From: Dyadobacter sp.
GTDB lineage: Bacteria > Bacteroidota > Bacteroidia > Cytophagales > Spirosomataceae
Length of the DNA: 64,000 nt
Direction: 5' to 3'
NCBI RefSeq assembly: GCF_017744695.1
Contig: NZ_JAGIAS010000001.1
Coordinates: 959,013 to 1,023,012, forward strand
Numbering within the stretch: the stretch's first letter is position 1; the number at the start of each line of letters is the position of its first letter. The notes under the pieces are model-generated. The model was not told the origin of the DNA. It did no database searches and saw only the letters and a program-made list of their open reading frames with translations. The translations under genes were made by a program, and so were the position numbers. Below are positions 1 to 8,670 of the stretch, in pieces.

Positions 1-1
1 G

Positions 2-259
2 ATCCTTTTCGCGCTATCGTCCGGGCCGAAGCGGTTTAAGCAACTCTCCGCCGAAGTTACCGGCATTACCGACAAGATTTTATCCAAGGAACTGAAAGCC
101 CTGGAAATGAACCAGCTGATCAGCCGGCGGGTCTTCGATACTTTCCCGCCGACCGTGGAATACTCCATCACCGAGCACGGAGCGTCGCTCGAGAAGGTGT
201 TGGAAGAACTGCATTACTGGGGTTTGGCGCACCGGGCGAAGATTATTGGGAATAACTAA
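2..259 (+). CDS. HxlR-family winged-helix transcriptional regulator (3' part)
   Basis: The frame is open from the left edge and ends in TAA at 257-259, giving about 85 residues of a C-terminal fragment. It reads FALSSGPKRFKQLSAEV, then ITDKILSKELKALEMNQLI, then a PPTVEYSITEHG wing. That series (recognition helix, 'L..L...GLI' and 'VEY.LT..G') is the hallmark of HxlR-type MarR-like DNA-binding regulators. The last helix (LEELHYWGLAHRAK) matches the family's dimerisation helix. Members usually control a neighbouring oxidoreductase or efflux gene; that neighbour would lie outside the window. A strong hairpin follows the stop directly. The N-terminus, with the usual Cys near residue 15, is not visible. 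Confidence 0.85.
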   Translation: MLFALSSGPKRFKQLSAEVTGITDKILSKELKALEMNQLISRRVFDTFPPTVEYSITEHGASLEKVLEELHYWGLAHRAKIIGNN

Positions 260-292
260 AAGGCGTTCACGAACCACTCGCGAACGCCTTTT
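258..292 (+). terminator. Rho-independent terminator of the HxlR gene
   Basis: Perfect 11-bp arms (258-268 and 282-292, AAAAGGCGTTC and its complement) flank a 13-nt loop. The stem begins at the stop codon and its right arm ends in a short T run. Confidence 0.8.
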
Positions 293-330
293 GCATTACA
301 TTTAAACCTAATTTATGAGCTCTTGTGCAT

Positions 331-684
331 TTACCTGCGTATCAGTATTTGACGGCTGGTATGGGAACCGTCCGTTTTTGTGATGATGAGGAAATAAGTG
401 CCTTCGGAGAATTTGCTCACATCCACGAATGGCTGAAACCCATTCGATCGATATGTTACTGCTCCGGCAGCTGTGAGGATTTTTAAATTCTGTACCTGCT
501 CGTTGTCTTTGAAATTGATGTTCAACCGGTCGGAAACGGGGTTAGGGTAAATGGTAGCGAGTTCCAATGCATTCCCATGTCCCAAATCACTCGCCTTTTC
601 TTCCGGCACGGGTGCCGTGCTGTTGCCCATCAAATAGGCAGGCAAGTACCGCCACGGGCCGTAAGATAGTGTAGTCTTTTTCAT
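331..684 (-). CDS. Short T9SS type A sorting-domain protein
   Basis: A 117-residue protein if read from the ATG at 684; a TTG seven codons upstream is possible but less likely. The last ~75 residues form a type IX secretion C-terminal domain: ELATIYPNPVSDRLNINF, then VQNLKILTAAG, then FSEGTYFLIITKTDGSHT and a basic RQILIRR end. The first ~40 residues show no clear Sec signal peptide, which is odd because T9SS cargo needs one. This may therefore be a truncated remnant of a larger secreted protein, or the start may be misjudged. It reads toward the HxlR gene and lies downstream of the membrane glycosyltransferase, separated from it by a terminator hairpin. No enzymatic domain is visible. Confidence 0.65.
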   Translation of the reverse strand: MKKTTLSYGPWRYLPAYLMGNSTAPVPEEKASDLGHGNALELATIYPNPVSDRLNINFKDNEQVQNLKILTAAGAVTYRSNGFQPFVDVSKFSEGTYFLIITKTDGSHTSRQILIRR

Positions 685-722
685 AGATGTATCCGCTAAA
701 AACAAATGACCTGCCGGAAATA

Positions 723-753
723 AAAAAGCTTCCCGAGTGCCGGGAAGCTTTTT
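723..753 (-). terminator. Bidirectional hairpin terminator downstream of the GT39 gene
   Basis: Perfect 13-bp arms at 723-735 and 741-753 (AAAAAGCTTCCCG and its complement) with a 5-nt loop, A/T tracts on both sides. It lies just past the stop of the minus-strand glycosyltransferase. Confidence 0.8.
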
Positions 754-801
754 GAAGATTGATAGAGCTGTTCTGAAATCACATATGCGGTGTCCCCATC
801 C

Positions 802-2310
802 TCACCACCTTTCTTCGGCTATTTCCTCGGCTATTTTCCCATTAATATCAATCCGCGCGTCGCGAAAAACGAAAACCGTCGTGCCCCACTCCCTCGCGTA
901 ACGATTCGTCACGGAATCCGCTGCGAAACCGGTGGCAAACAGCGGCCCGGTTTCTTCCATTTCCGCTGCCCGCTCATGCCAGTTTTTGACGCGGATCAGG
1001 TGCTTGTATTTTTTGCTGAGATCAAACCAGTTGACATAATCGGCATTGAAAGTTACCGCCCTGACGCCCAGTTTGGTATAATAATTAATGGCCCCGGCCT
1101 GACCATAATTGTCGCAAAGCACGAGCGTGACAGCGCGGTCGGGCATAGATGCATAGGCTGCATCGACTTTTGCGGCCAGCTCGCGCCAGCCGAGCATATC
1201 GGCAAAATCCTGCGGCAACTGGTGATCCTTCCCATCCTCCCAGCGAAGCATCCCCAGTTTTCGATAGGGTTCCGGATTGGCGATGATCTGTTCCGGCGTT
1301 TTGTTTGGGAACGCTGCGTTGAACAACGGAATAAAAAGCACAACCGGGATCAGCACGAATACAGCCCGCAACCAGGCTGCATTGACTTTCTCAGCAATGT
1401 AGACAGCCCCGAATGCAATGTAAACAGGGTAAATACCGATGGCATAATAGCCCTTGGCCCTCAGGTAAGTAAAAACGGCGAGCGTAATTAGGATCGCAAA
1501 AAAGAACAAACGGTATGGCGCAAACGACCGGTAAGCAAGCAGCGCGTAGAGCCCGGCCACGATCACAAACAGCGCGCCCATGAAATAGAGAAGCTGCTCT
1601 TTCAGGAAATCGGCACGGTTCACGTTGACGAGCTGCGTTTCGGCCAGCAATTTCATGTGGTGAAATACGGGGAAGTTGTTCTGGTACTGCCAGATAAGGT
1701 TGGGCGAGATCAACAGCAACGCGAGCAGCAATGCTCCGTAAACATGCTTGTTCAGCAACAGGGCGCGTTGAGGCGTCAGTAAAATGGCAGGCAGCAACCC
1801 CACGATGGCAAATATGATATTGTATTTGTTCAAAAAACCAATCGCTAACACCACCGCGAAGCCGTACAGCCAGCGCCGTTTCCGGGTGCGGATATAACTG
1901 ATCAGCAAGAAATAGAGTAATGTCCAGCAAAGTACATCGACCGAGTTGGGTTGAAAAAGCTGGTTCAGCCTCAGCAAAACCGAAAACAATACGCACGAAC
2001 CGGCCAGTATGCAGGCAAACAAACTCCCCCCAAGCCGCTCCACGGTCTTCCATACAACCAGGAGCGTCAACGCCCCGAACAACGCAGGGAAGAACCGCAC
2101 GACCCATTCGCCATTACCCAGGGCACGGATTATCCATGCGACCCACGAAGTAACCGGCGGCACCGACATGAAGCCCCAGGCAAGGTGATTGGCCTGGTCG
2201 AGGTGCAGGTACTCGTCGCGGTGGAGGTCGTAGCCGGGACTGATGAGGAAATATTGCAGCAGGAATTTGAGGACGATGAACGTCAGCAGCAGGGCGGTTT
2301 TCTGGTTCAT
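802..2310 (-). CDS. GT39/ArnT-like polytopic membrane glycosyltransferase
   Basis: A 502-residue integral membrane protein with about 10-11 hydrophobic segments in the first 340 residues and a soluble C-terminal domain of ~150 residues. The first loop carries HRDEYLHLDQA, the acidic pair expected in the first periplasmic loop of GT-C enzymes of the PMT/ArnT (GT39/GT83) group. Such enzymes transfer a sugar from a polyprenyl-phosphate donor to lipid A, a protein or a glycan on the outer face of the inner membrane. The start is the ATG at 2308-2310, directly followed by a hydrophobic helix. It is divergent from the ABC permease gene and stands alone, so the acceptor cannot be inferred. Family assignment is firm; the exact reaction is not. 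Confidence 0.8.
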   Translation of the reverse strand: MNQKTALLLTFIVLKFLLQYFLISPGYDLHRDEYLHLDQANHLAWGFMSVPPVTSWVAWIIRALGNGEWVVRFFPALFGALTLLVVWKTVERLGGSLFACILAGSCVLFSVLLRLNQLFQPNSVDVLCWTLLYFLLISYIRTRKRRWLYGFAVVLAIGFLNKYNIIFAIVGLLPAILLTPQRALLLNKHVYGALLLALLLISPNLIWQYQNNFPVFHHMKLLAETQLVNVNRADFLKEQLLYFMGALFVIVAGLYALLAYRSFAPYRLFFFAILITLAVFTYLRAKGYYAIGIYPVYIAFGAVYIAEKVNAAWLRAVFVLIPVVLFIPLFNAAFPNKTPEQIIANPEPYRKLGMLRWEDGKDHQLPQDFADMLGWRELAAKVDAAYASMPDRAVTLVLCDNYGQAGAINYYTKLGVRAVTFNADYVNWFDLSKKYKHLIRVKNWHERAAEMEETGPLFATGFAADSVTNRYAREWGTTVFVFRDARIDINGKIAEEIAEERW

Positions 2311-2551
2311 AAGTGTTTGTGATGTGCGTCAAAAAGAATAGGTAACTAAGGTATTTACTTTATTTTTTGAAACACAAGCTCGCGACGACATTGTCCGCCG
2401 CCTTCCTGCCCCTGTTCGGAATCGGACATCGCACCGCATTGAGATTTAAATTAAAATATTGACTTACAATCGAATACACGCATCACCCAACCATGGAACG
2501 TCTTTTTAGGAAATGTCGGTTCGAGCCTTAATTGTCTTAACCCGGCCTGCC

Positions 2552-4903
2552 ATGCTTCAAAACTATTTCAACATCGCCATTCGCAGCCTGCTCAAAAACA
2601 AGCTGTTTTCCTTCATCAACATCTTCGGCCTTGCCGTGGGTATGGCTTGCAGCCTGCTGATCTGGCTGTGGGTCAAAGATGAACTGTCTTTCAACCGCTT
2701 TTATCCAGGGCTCTCGGATATCTATTACGTCCGCTCGGCGTACAACGAACGCGGCCAGACCGGCGTGGGCGACGTTACCCCCGGGCCATGGCAGGAAGCG
2801 CTGGAAAAGAACGTCAGCGAAGTCAAGGCCATCACCAAAATTACTTTTGAGCGCGAACTCCTGGTACAGGTCGGGGAAAAATCCACGAAGGAAACCGGTA
2901 TCTACGCGACCAGCGGCTTTTTCAGAGTATTTCAGACACCATTCATCGAAGGTTCCGCCAGCAAGGCGATTGAACAGCCTACCTCCATTGCCATCTCCCG
3001 CAAAATGGCCGAGAAATATTTCGGAAAAAGCAGCGCGGTTGGTAAAACGCTGAAACTGAACAATGCTTCGAACATGATCGTCAGCGCTGTGTTTGAAGAC
3101 ATTCCGTATAACTCCACCGTCCGCTTCAACTGGATTGTCAACTTCAAGGCCCAGGAAGCCGACTGGATGAAATGGTGGGGCAATTCCAGCTTCAAAACCT
3201 ATGCATTGCTGGCTCCCGGGGCGGATGCGGCGAAGGTCGAAAAGGTGATGCGGCAGGTCATCAAAAAAGCGGCACCGCCTCAACTGACGTCCTTTCCGCT
3301 GCTGCAAAAAATGGCCGATACTTACCTGTACACCGAATATGCCAATCTGAAACCATCCGGCGGCCGGATCGAATATGTAAAAATCTTTTCGGTCGTGGCG
3401 ATCTTCATTCTGCTGATCGCCTGCGTGAACTTTATGAACCTCGCCACCGCCCGCTCGCTCAACCGCGCACGTGAGGTAGGCGTGCGCAAGGTGGTGGGGG
3501 CCGAAAAGAAGTTCCTTGTGATGCAATTCCTGGGCGAATCGCTGATCGTGAGTATGCTGGCTTCGATATTGGCGACATTGCTGGCGGTGCTCGTACTGCC
3601 GGTATTCAACGAAATCGTCCTGAAAAACATCGAACTGCATTGGAACGATCCTTTGTTGTGGGCCTCCATTATCGGACTGACTGTCATCACCGGAATCGTA
3701 GCGGGCAGCTACCCTGCGCTCTACCTTTCGGCCATGCAGCCCGTCCGCATACTGAAAGGCAAAATGACCTTTTCAAACAGCAGCCTCCATTTGCGGAAAG
3801 GCCTGGTGGTTTTCCAGTTCGGCCTCTCCATTTTCCTGATCGTCGGTACACTGGTGATAGGCAATCAGATGGACTACATTCAGAACAAACGGCTGGGCCT
3901 CGACAAGGAGAATGTCGTATACCTCCCGCTGGAAGGTGAGCTGGGCAACCGGCTGGAACCATTCCGCCAGGAAATCCTCGCATCTCCGGCGGTCTCGGCA
4001 GCTACCACAGTTGGGGAGATACCCACGAATATCTACGGCAATTCGGGCGACCTGGATTGGACCGGCCGCGACCCGGGCACCGACAACACGGTGTATGCAA
4101 CATTTGTCGGCTACGATTTTACCAAAACCATGAATATAGGTATGGCCGCAGGCCGTGATTTCTCCAAAGAGTTCGCCGCCGACACCACCAATTACATCAT
4201 CAACGAAGCGGCAGCCCGTATGATGAAAATGCAGGACCCCGTGGGAAAACAGGTAAAATTCTGGATGGGCAAGGGTACTATCGTAGGGGTTATGAAAGAT
4301 TTTCACATCTCTTCTTTCCATAGCGCGATCAAACCGCTGATCCTGGTCCATTACAAAGGGCTTAATACCGAACATATGATGATCCGGATCAAGGCGGGCC
4401 AGACACCCCGGGCACTGGCGCATATCGAACAAGTAACGCACGCATTCAACCCCAACTATCCCTTTACCTATCATTTCCTCGACGAATCTTTCGAGAAAAT
4501 GTATCGTTCCGAACTGATCGTGAGTACGCTCATCCGCTATTTCGGGATCATGGCTATTGTAATCTCCTGCCTGGGGCTGCTGGGATTGGCCGCTTTCACT
4601 GCGGAGCAACGCACCAAGGAAATCGGTATCAGAAAAGTACTCGGCGCGAACGTCGCCAGTGTAGTGACGCTTTTATCGAGGGATTTTATCAAACTGGTGT
4701 TACTTGCCATCGTGCTGGCCACACCACCGGCGTGGTATGTGATGAACCGTTGGTTGAACGACTTTGCTTATCACACCGACCTTTCCTGGCACATATTCCT
4801 GCTGGCTGGTCTTATTGCTACCGGCATTGCATTGCTGACGGTCAGCTTTCAGAGTGTCAAAGCGGCATTGACGGATCCTGTCAAATCGCTTAAAACGGAA
4901 TAA
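2552..4903 (+). CDS. FtsX/MacB-type ABC transporter permease
   Basis: About 783 residues from the ATG at 2552. Translation there gives MLQNYFNIAIRSLLKNK, the N-terminus typical of this Cytophagales permease family, so I prefer it to the ATG at 2513. The layout is two copies of periplasmic core domain plus FtsX domain. A first membrane helix (IFGLAVGMACSLLIWLWV) is followed by a MacB_PCD-like domain to ~270, an FtsX block at ~280-400 with ARSLNRAREVGVRKVVGA, a second periplasmic domain at ~430-640, and a final FtsX block with EQRTKEIGIRKVLGA. The repeated E(V/I)G(V/I)RKV(V/L)GA motif is the cytoplasmic coupling helix that docks on an ATPase. No ATP-binding subunit is adjacent, as is usual for these expanded families, which are thought to move lipids, peptides or toxic compounds. 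Confidence 0.9.
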   Translation: MLQNYFNIAIRSLLKNKLFSFINIFGLAVGMACSLLIWLWVKDELSFNRFYPGLSDIYYVRSAYNERGQTGVGDVTPGPWQEALEKNVSEVKAITKITFERELLVQVGEKSTKETGIYATSGFFRVFQTPFIEGSASKAIEQPTSIAISRKMAEKYFGKSSAVGKTLKLNNASNMIVSAVFEDIPYNSTVRFNWIVNFKAQEADWMKWWGNSSFKTYALLAPGADAAKVEKVMRQVIKKAAPPQLTSFPLLQKMADTYLYTEYANLKPSGGRIEYVKIFSVVAIFILLIACVNFMNLATARSLNRAREVGVRKVVGAEKKFLVMQFLGESLIVSMLASILATLLAVLVLPVFNEIVLKNIELHWNDPLLWASIIGLTVITGIVAGSYPALYLSAMQPVRILKGKMTFSNSSLHLRKGLVVFQFGLSIFLIVGTLVIGNQMDYIQNKRLGLDKENVVYLPLEGELGNRLEPFRQEILASPAVSAATTVGEIPTNIYGNSGDLDWTGRDPGTDNTVYATFVGYDFTKTMNIGMAAGRDFSKEFAADTTNYIINEAAARMMKMQDPVGKQVKFWMGKGTIVGVMKDFHISSFHSAIKPLILVHYKGLNTEHMMIRIKAGQTPRALAHIEQVTHAFNPNYPFTYHFLDESFEKMYRSELIVSTLIRYFGIMAIVISCLGLLGLAAFTAEQRTKEIGIRKVLGANVASVVTLLSRDFIKLVLLAIVLATPPAWYVMNRWLNDFAYHTDLSWHIFLLAGLIATGIALLTVSFQSVKAALTDPVKSLKTE

Positions 4904-4919
4904 CTGCATCCAAAATAAA

Positions 4920-4943
4920 GGCGGTCCGGAAATCCGGACCGCC
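4920..4943 (-). terminator. Hairpin terminator of the ThuA/dehydrogenase fusion gene
   Basis: Arms GGCGGTCCGGA (4920-4930) and its complement (4933-4943) form a tight hairpin between two convergent genes. On the minus strand it is followed by TTTATTTT, so it serves mainly the minus-strand gene. Confidence 0.75.
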
Positions 4944-4970
4944 GCACAAAATCAATACAAGATTACGTCG

Positions 4971-7900
4971 CTACTGCGCCGCCGACGCCAGCACTGCGTG
5001 TGCACTCATTACAACCATCAGACTGCCGGAAGATTTAGAAGGGTTTACAAAAATCATATACACATCGTGCGGCTTGCCGTCCGCCGCCGGAAGCTTCACC
5101 GGAATATCCAGGGTCGACGGCTTGAAATCCAGCTTGTCGGAAGGTTCGAGGAACGCCGACTCCCCTATTATCTTGCCCGTAGGGCTGTCGAGCCGTAGTT
5201 CTACCTTCCCACCCGATGCATTCAATTGCGGTTTCGGTGCCATGGCCATCACGCGGAAAGCCGAAACGCCGTTCAGATCGACCTGCTTCAAACCCATATA
5301 AGCTCCTGTTTTCGCAGGAATAGCAAGGTTATTACCACCGTAAGACATTTTATTGACATTATCATACACATCGAAACCATGCACATCCATGTTCGAGTTA
5401 CGCAGGACGAACGTCTGCTCGGAACGTAGCGCAGGCAGGCCTTTCGCGCCCTTATCCTCGTATGCGGCGCGCACCACGAACACACCCTTACCCTTGTCGC
5501 CGTTAGGCAATGCGGCAGTGTAGCTGCCTTTCACCGGCAAGGCGGCATTCGCTGCGGCATCTCCTGAAAGGCCCAGGATGTATTTAACCATTTCCGAAGC
5601 ATCTGTCGCGGAAAGCTGCGGGTGTGCGGCCATAGCCGTTTCACCCCAAACGCCGCCACCACCGTTGATTACCTTTTTGGTAAGGGTTTCCACGGCAGAG
5701 CCATTGCCTTTGTATTTGCGGGCTACTTCGGTATAGGCTGGGCCTATCGATTTCTTGCTGATAGCATGACAAGCCTTGCAATCGCTCGCTTCGATCAGTT
5801 TTTTGCCGGTTGCAAACTGCGCAGCTGCGTCGGCCGAGCGGTGTCCCCGGGCAATCGCCACTTTGTCGAAACCTTCGGGGAGGTAATCGATGGTAACGGC
5901 CACGCGGTCGGCGTCAATACCGCTTCCGAGTGCCCCGTCTTCCTTATCTTTCACTTTCACGTCGTACTGGAACGGTTTGCCCGGCACGAAAAACGACTTG
6001 TTAGCCCCTGGCATATCCAGGCTCAGTACAGGTGCCTCATTCCCGACGGTCACATCGAGCGACTGCGTCGAAATGCCTCCTTTACCATCGTTCACGGTCA
6101 ACGCCGCTTTGTAAAGGCCCGTTTTGGCGAGCGTCAGCTGTGCATCCTGGGTATTGATGATTTTGGTAAAACCATTTTTGGAAGTGATTTTCCATGAATA
6201 GGCCAATGCATCCCCGTCGGCATCTTCGGTACCGGCCGCTGTAAGCTTCAATGCCAACGGTGCCGAACCGCCCTGTTTGTTGGCAGCCATTTCGATCTTC
6301 GGTTTGCGGTTACCGCCATTGTATTCAATGCGGATCAGACGCGCATCGTCGTTGGCGGAGAACCAGCCCGAGCCGTATTCGAGCATGTACAGATCCCCGT
6401 TTTGTGCAAATTCCATATCCATCGGGTTCGAGAACTTGTAGCTTGGCATGAAGCGCTCCATCGATGCATAGTTACCTTCCTTATCCATCGACACGGCCAT
6501 TATCCAGCCGCGCATCCATTCATAGGCCAGCAGTTTTCCGTTGTAATAGGCAGGAAAAGCTCCGGATGCATTCTTGAAATCGTCCGAATAGAATACCGGG
6601 CCGGCCATTGCATTACGTCCGCCCGCGCCCACGAGCGGGAACTCGGGCGAAGCGTCATAAGGATACCAGATAAATGCCTTCTGCGCCGGCGGCAGCACTT
6701 TCAAACCGGTATTGCTCGGAGAATTGTTGGTCGGGGCGGCTACATCCCACTTCTCCCCCGACTGATTAGCCGTAAAATCATACTTGTTGTAAGCCTTGTT
6801 ATCGCCCACAAAATGCGGCCAGCCGAAATTGCCCGGCTTTCGCGCCTGCCCTACCTCGTCGTGCCCTGCGGGACCGCGGTTGGCGTCAGGCTTCGCAGCA
6901 TCAGGGCCTACCTCTCCCCAGTAAACGTATCCGGTGTGCTGATCCACCGAAATACGGAACGGGTTACGGTGACCCATAGTGTAAATTTCAGGGCGCGTTT
7001 GGGCGGTACCTTTCGGAAATAGGTTGCCGTCCGGAATGGTATATGTTCCGTCCGGTTGCGGCTTGATACGGATGATCTTCCCACGCAAGTCGTTGGTATT
7101 GGCCGACGATTTCTGCGCATCCCATGCCTCGCGACCTGCCCGTTCGTCGCTCGGGCTGTAACCGTTGGAGCCATGCGGGTTGGTGTTGTCGCCGGTCGAA
7201 AGGTAGAGGTTCCCGTCCTTGTCCCAGGCAATGGAACCGGCGGTGTGGCAGCATTCTTCGCGCTGGGTGGGCACGTCGAGCATTATTTTACGCGAAGCCA
7301 GGTCCAGCTCGTCACCTTTCAGCTTAAAACGTGCGAGTACGTTCTTCGATTCGTTCGGATCGGAATAGTAAAGGTAAATCCAATGGTTTTGAGCAAAATT
7401 CGGGTCCTTGTTCAAGCCCAGCAATCCGTCCTCTCCCATCGATTCCTTCCCTTCCTTGCTCACATATTTCGTGCTTACCGGCAGCTTGGCAATGGTTTTC
7501 AGTTCTTTGGATTTGATATTGTAGAGCAACACTTCGCCTTTGCGCTGAATAAACAGGATACGCCCGTCACCCAGCACGCTCAATTCCATCGGCTCGTCCA
7601 ACTTTTCGGCCAGTATCACTTTGGAAAAACGATTTTCCTCAGGCCGCGCTTTGGAGAAATCGACCGGTTTAGGCGTGTCGCCACCGGTGGTGTAGCGAAT
7701 CCCCGCCCACAGGTGGTTCAGGAAGAGCGGCTCTTCGAAAGTTTCGTCGGTATGCCCCATAGCCGTGTAAAACGACCGGCCGCCGTCGAACTCCTGGTAC
7801 CAGCTCATCGGGTGAAAATCCGGGTTTTTACCACCGGTATAGCTTTTCTCGTCGATTTTCAGGACGACGTTGATTTTCGGGGAGATATTTTTGAAACTGT

Positions 7901-8411
7901 AAAATTCATCGCTCCGCTCAAATTCATCGGGCATTCCCTGCGTCGCCCAATGGTTTTTCTGGGTCACGATAAACTTCCCTTTCTGCACATTGTTGGGCAT
8001 CGGGTGGTCGAGAAACCAAGCGCCGGCCAGTGCGCCGTACCAGGGCCATTCATACTCCGTGTCGCTGGCCGCGTGGATACCCACATAGCCGCCTCCCGCC
8101 TGAATATACCGTTCGAACGCGCTTTGCTGCTCCGCATCGAGAATATCCCCGGTGGTGTTCAGAAAGATCACCGCATTGTATTTTTTCAGATTACTTTCCT
8201 TGAACTGTGCGGCATCCTCCGTAAAACTTGCACCAAAGCCTTTTTCGGTCGCCATTTTTGCCAGCGCTTTTTTCCCGGCCTCGATCGACTGATGCCTGAA
8301 CGCCGCCGTCTTGCTGAAAACCAGCACCTGCATTTTGGGGGCCTGTGCCATTACGTGACCGACGAGGAGCCATGCACAGCAAAACAGCGCTCCCTGTAAT
8401 TTTTTCTTCAT
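4971..8411 (-). CDS. Secreted ThuA / glucose-sorbosone dehydrogenase / PKD / cytochrome c fusion protein
   Basis: A 1146-residue exported protein. Residues 1-22 are a signal peptide ending MAQA. Residues ~26-245 are a ThuA-like (trehalose-utilization, amidotransferase-fold) domain with VGIHAASDTEYEWPWYG. Residues ~260-695 form a PQQ-type glucose/sorbosone dehydrogenase propeller with GEDGLLGLNKDP, CCHTAGSIAWDKDGNLYLS and GHRNPFRISVD. Residues ~704-792 are a PKD domain (TEDADGDALAYSW). A class I cytochrome c follows, with CKACH at 878-882 and a likely Met ligand near 926. The last ~180 residues are a beta-rich, carbohydrate-binding-like module. Inferred role: periplasmic or surface oxidation of a sugar with electrons passed to the attached haem. 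The gene is divergent from a Nudix-type regulator, and an inverted repeat lies in its promoter region. The real electron donor and cofactor are unproven. Confidence 0.88.
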   Translation of the reverse strand: MKKKLQGALFCCAWLLVGHVMAQAPKMQVLVFSKTAAFRHQSIEAGKKALAKMATEKGFGASFTEDAAQFKESNLKKYNAVIFLNTTGDILDAEQQSAFERYIQAGGGYVGIHAASDTEYEWPWYGALAGAWFLDHPMPNNVQKGKFIVTQKNHWATQGMPDEFERSDEFYSFKNISPKINVVLKIDEKSYTGGKNPDFHPMSWYQEFDGGRSFYTAMGHTDETFEEPLFLNHLWAGIRYTTGGDTPKPVDFSKARPEENRFSKVILAEKLDEPMELSVLGDGRILFIQRKGEVLLYNIKSKELKTIAKLPVSTKYVSKEGKESMGEDGLLGLNKDPNFAQNHWIYLYYSDPNESKNVLARFKLKGDELDLASRKIMLDVPTQREECCHTAGSIAWDKDGNLYLSTGDNTNPHGSNGYSPSDERAGREAWDAQKSSANTNDLRGKIIRIKPQPDGTYTIPDGNLFPKGTAQTRPEIYTMGHRNPFRISVDQHTGYVYWGEVGPDAAKPDANRGPAGHDEVGQARKPGNFGWPHFVGDNKAYNKYDFTANQSGEKWDVAAPTNNSPSNTGLKVLPPAQKAFIWYPYDASPEFPLVGAGGRNAMAGPVFYSDDFKNASGAFPAYYNGKLLAYEWMRGWIMAVSMDKEGNYASMERFMPSYKFSNPMDMEFAQNGDLYMLEYGSGWFSANDDARLIRIEYNGGNRKPKIEMAANKQGGSAPLALKLTAAGTEDADGDALAYSWKITSKNGFTKIINTQDAQLTLAKTGLYKAALTVNDGKGGISTQSLDVTVGNEAPVLSLDMPGANKSFFVPGKPFQYDVKVKDKEDGALGSGIDADRVAVTIDYLPEGFDKVAIARGHRSADAAAQFATGKKLIEASDCKACHAISKKSIGPAYTEVARKYKGNGSAVETLTKKVINGGGGVWGETAMAAHPQLSATDASEMVKYILGLSGDAAANAALPVKGSYTAALPNGDKGKGVFVVRAAYEDKGAKGLPALRSEQTFVLRNSNMDVHGFDVYDNVNKMSYGGNNLAIPAKTGAYMGLKQVDLNGVSAFRVMAMAPKPQLNASGGKVELRLDSPTGKIIGESAFLEPSDKLDFKPSTLDIPVKLPAADGKPHDVYMIFVNPSKSSGSLMVVMSAHAVLASAAQ

Positions 8412-8440
8412 CTGGTTAGGTCGTTTGAATTAGTGACCAT

Positions 8441-8448
8441 CAAATGTA
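8441..8448 (-). promoter_or_regulatory. Candidate -7 box (TAnnTTTG) of the ThuA/dehydrogenase gene
   Basis: Read on the minus strand the sequence is TACATTTG, an exact match to the Bacteroidota -7 consensus, 30 bp upstream of the start codon. A clear -33 TTTG at normal spacing is absent; that position is occupied by the inverted repeat at 8462-8484. Confidence 0.4.
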
Positions 8449-8461
8449 CAGTAAAAAGCAC

Positions 8462-8484
8462 TATTGTCTATCTTTAAGACAATA
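8462..8484. promoter_or_regulatory. Candidate operator: 8-bp perfect inverted repeat
   Basis: TATTGTCT (8462-8469) and AGACAATA (8477-8484) are separated by 7 nt. The repeat overlaps where the -33 region of the minus-strand dehydrogenase promoter should be and lies between that gene and the divergent Nudix-type regulator. By analogy with other Nudix regulators it is a plausible binding site; this is inference. Confidence 0.45.
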
Positions 8485-8670
8485 AATTTTATACCATTAT
8501 TTATATCAACAATGCAATAAATAGCCTTCCCGACGCCTGCAACCGTATTGAATCAGACGGTTTACGAAAGTTTCCGCCGGCAGTTTTGGGCAGTAGGGCC
8601 GTATAGGCGATATTGCCGGGCTAAAATCGGGACGACTGTCTCATAGCGACTATTCCACAGCCATTATCAC

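Noticed and set aside
331..684. Frameshifted remnant joined to the gene at 802-2310
   Set aside because: A clear terminator hairpin lies between them and the frames encode unrelated proteins.
7056..8399. 447-codon open frame antisense to the ThuA/dehydrogenase gene
   Set aside because: Mirror of the coding frame without domain or start signal.
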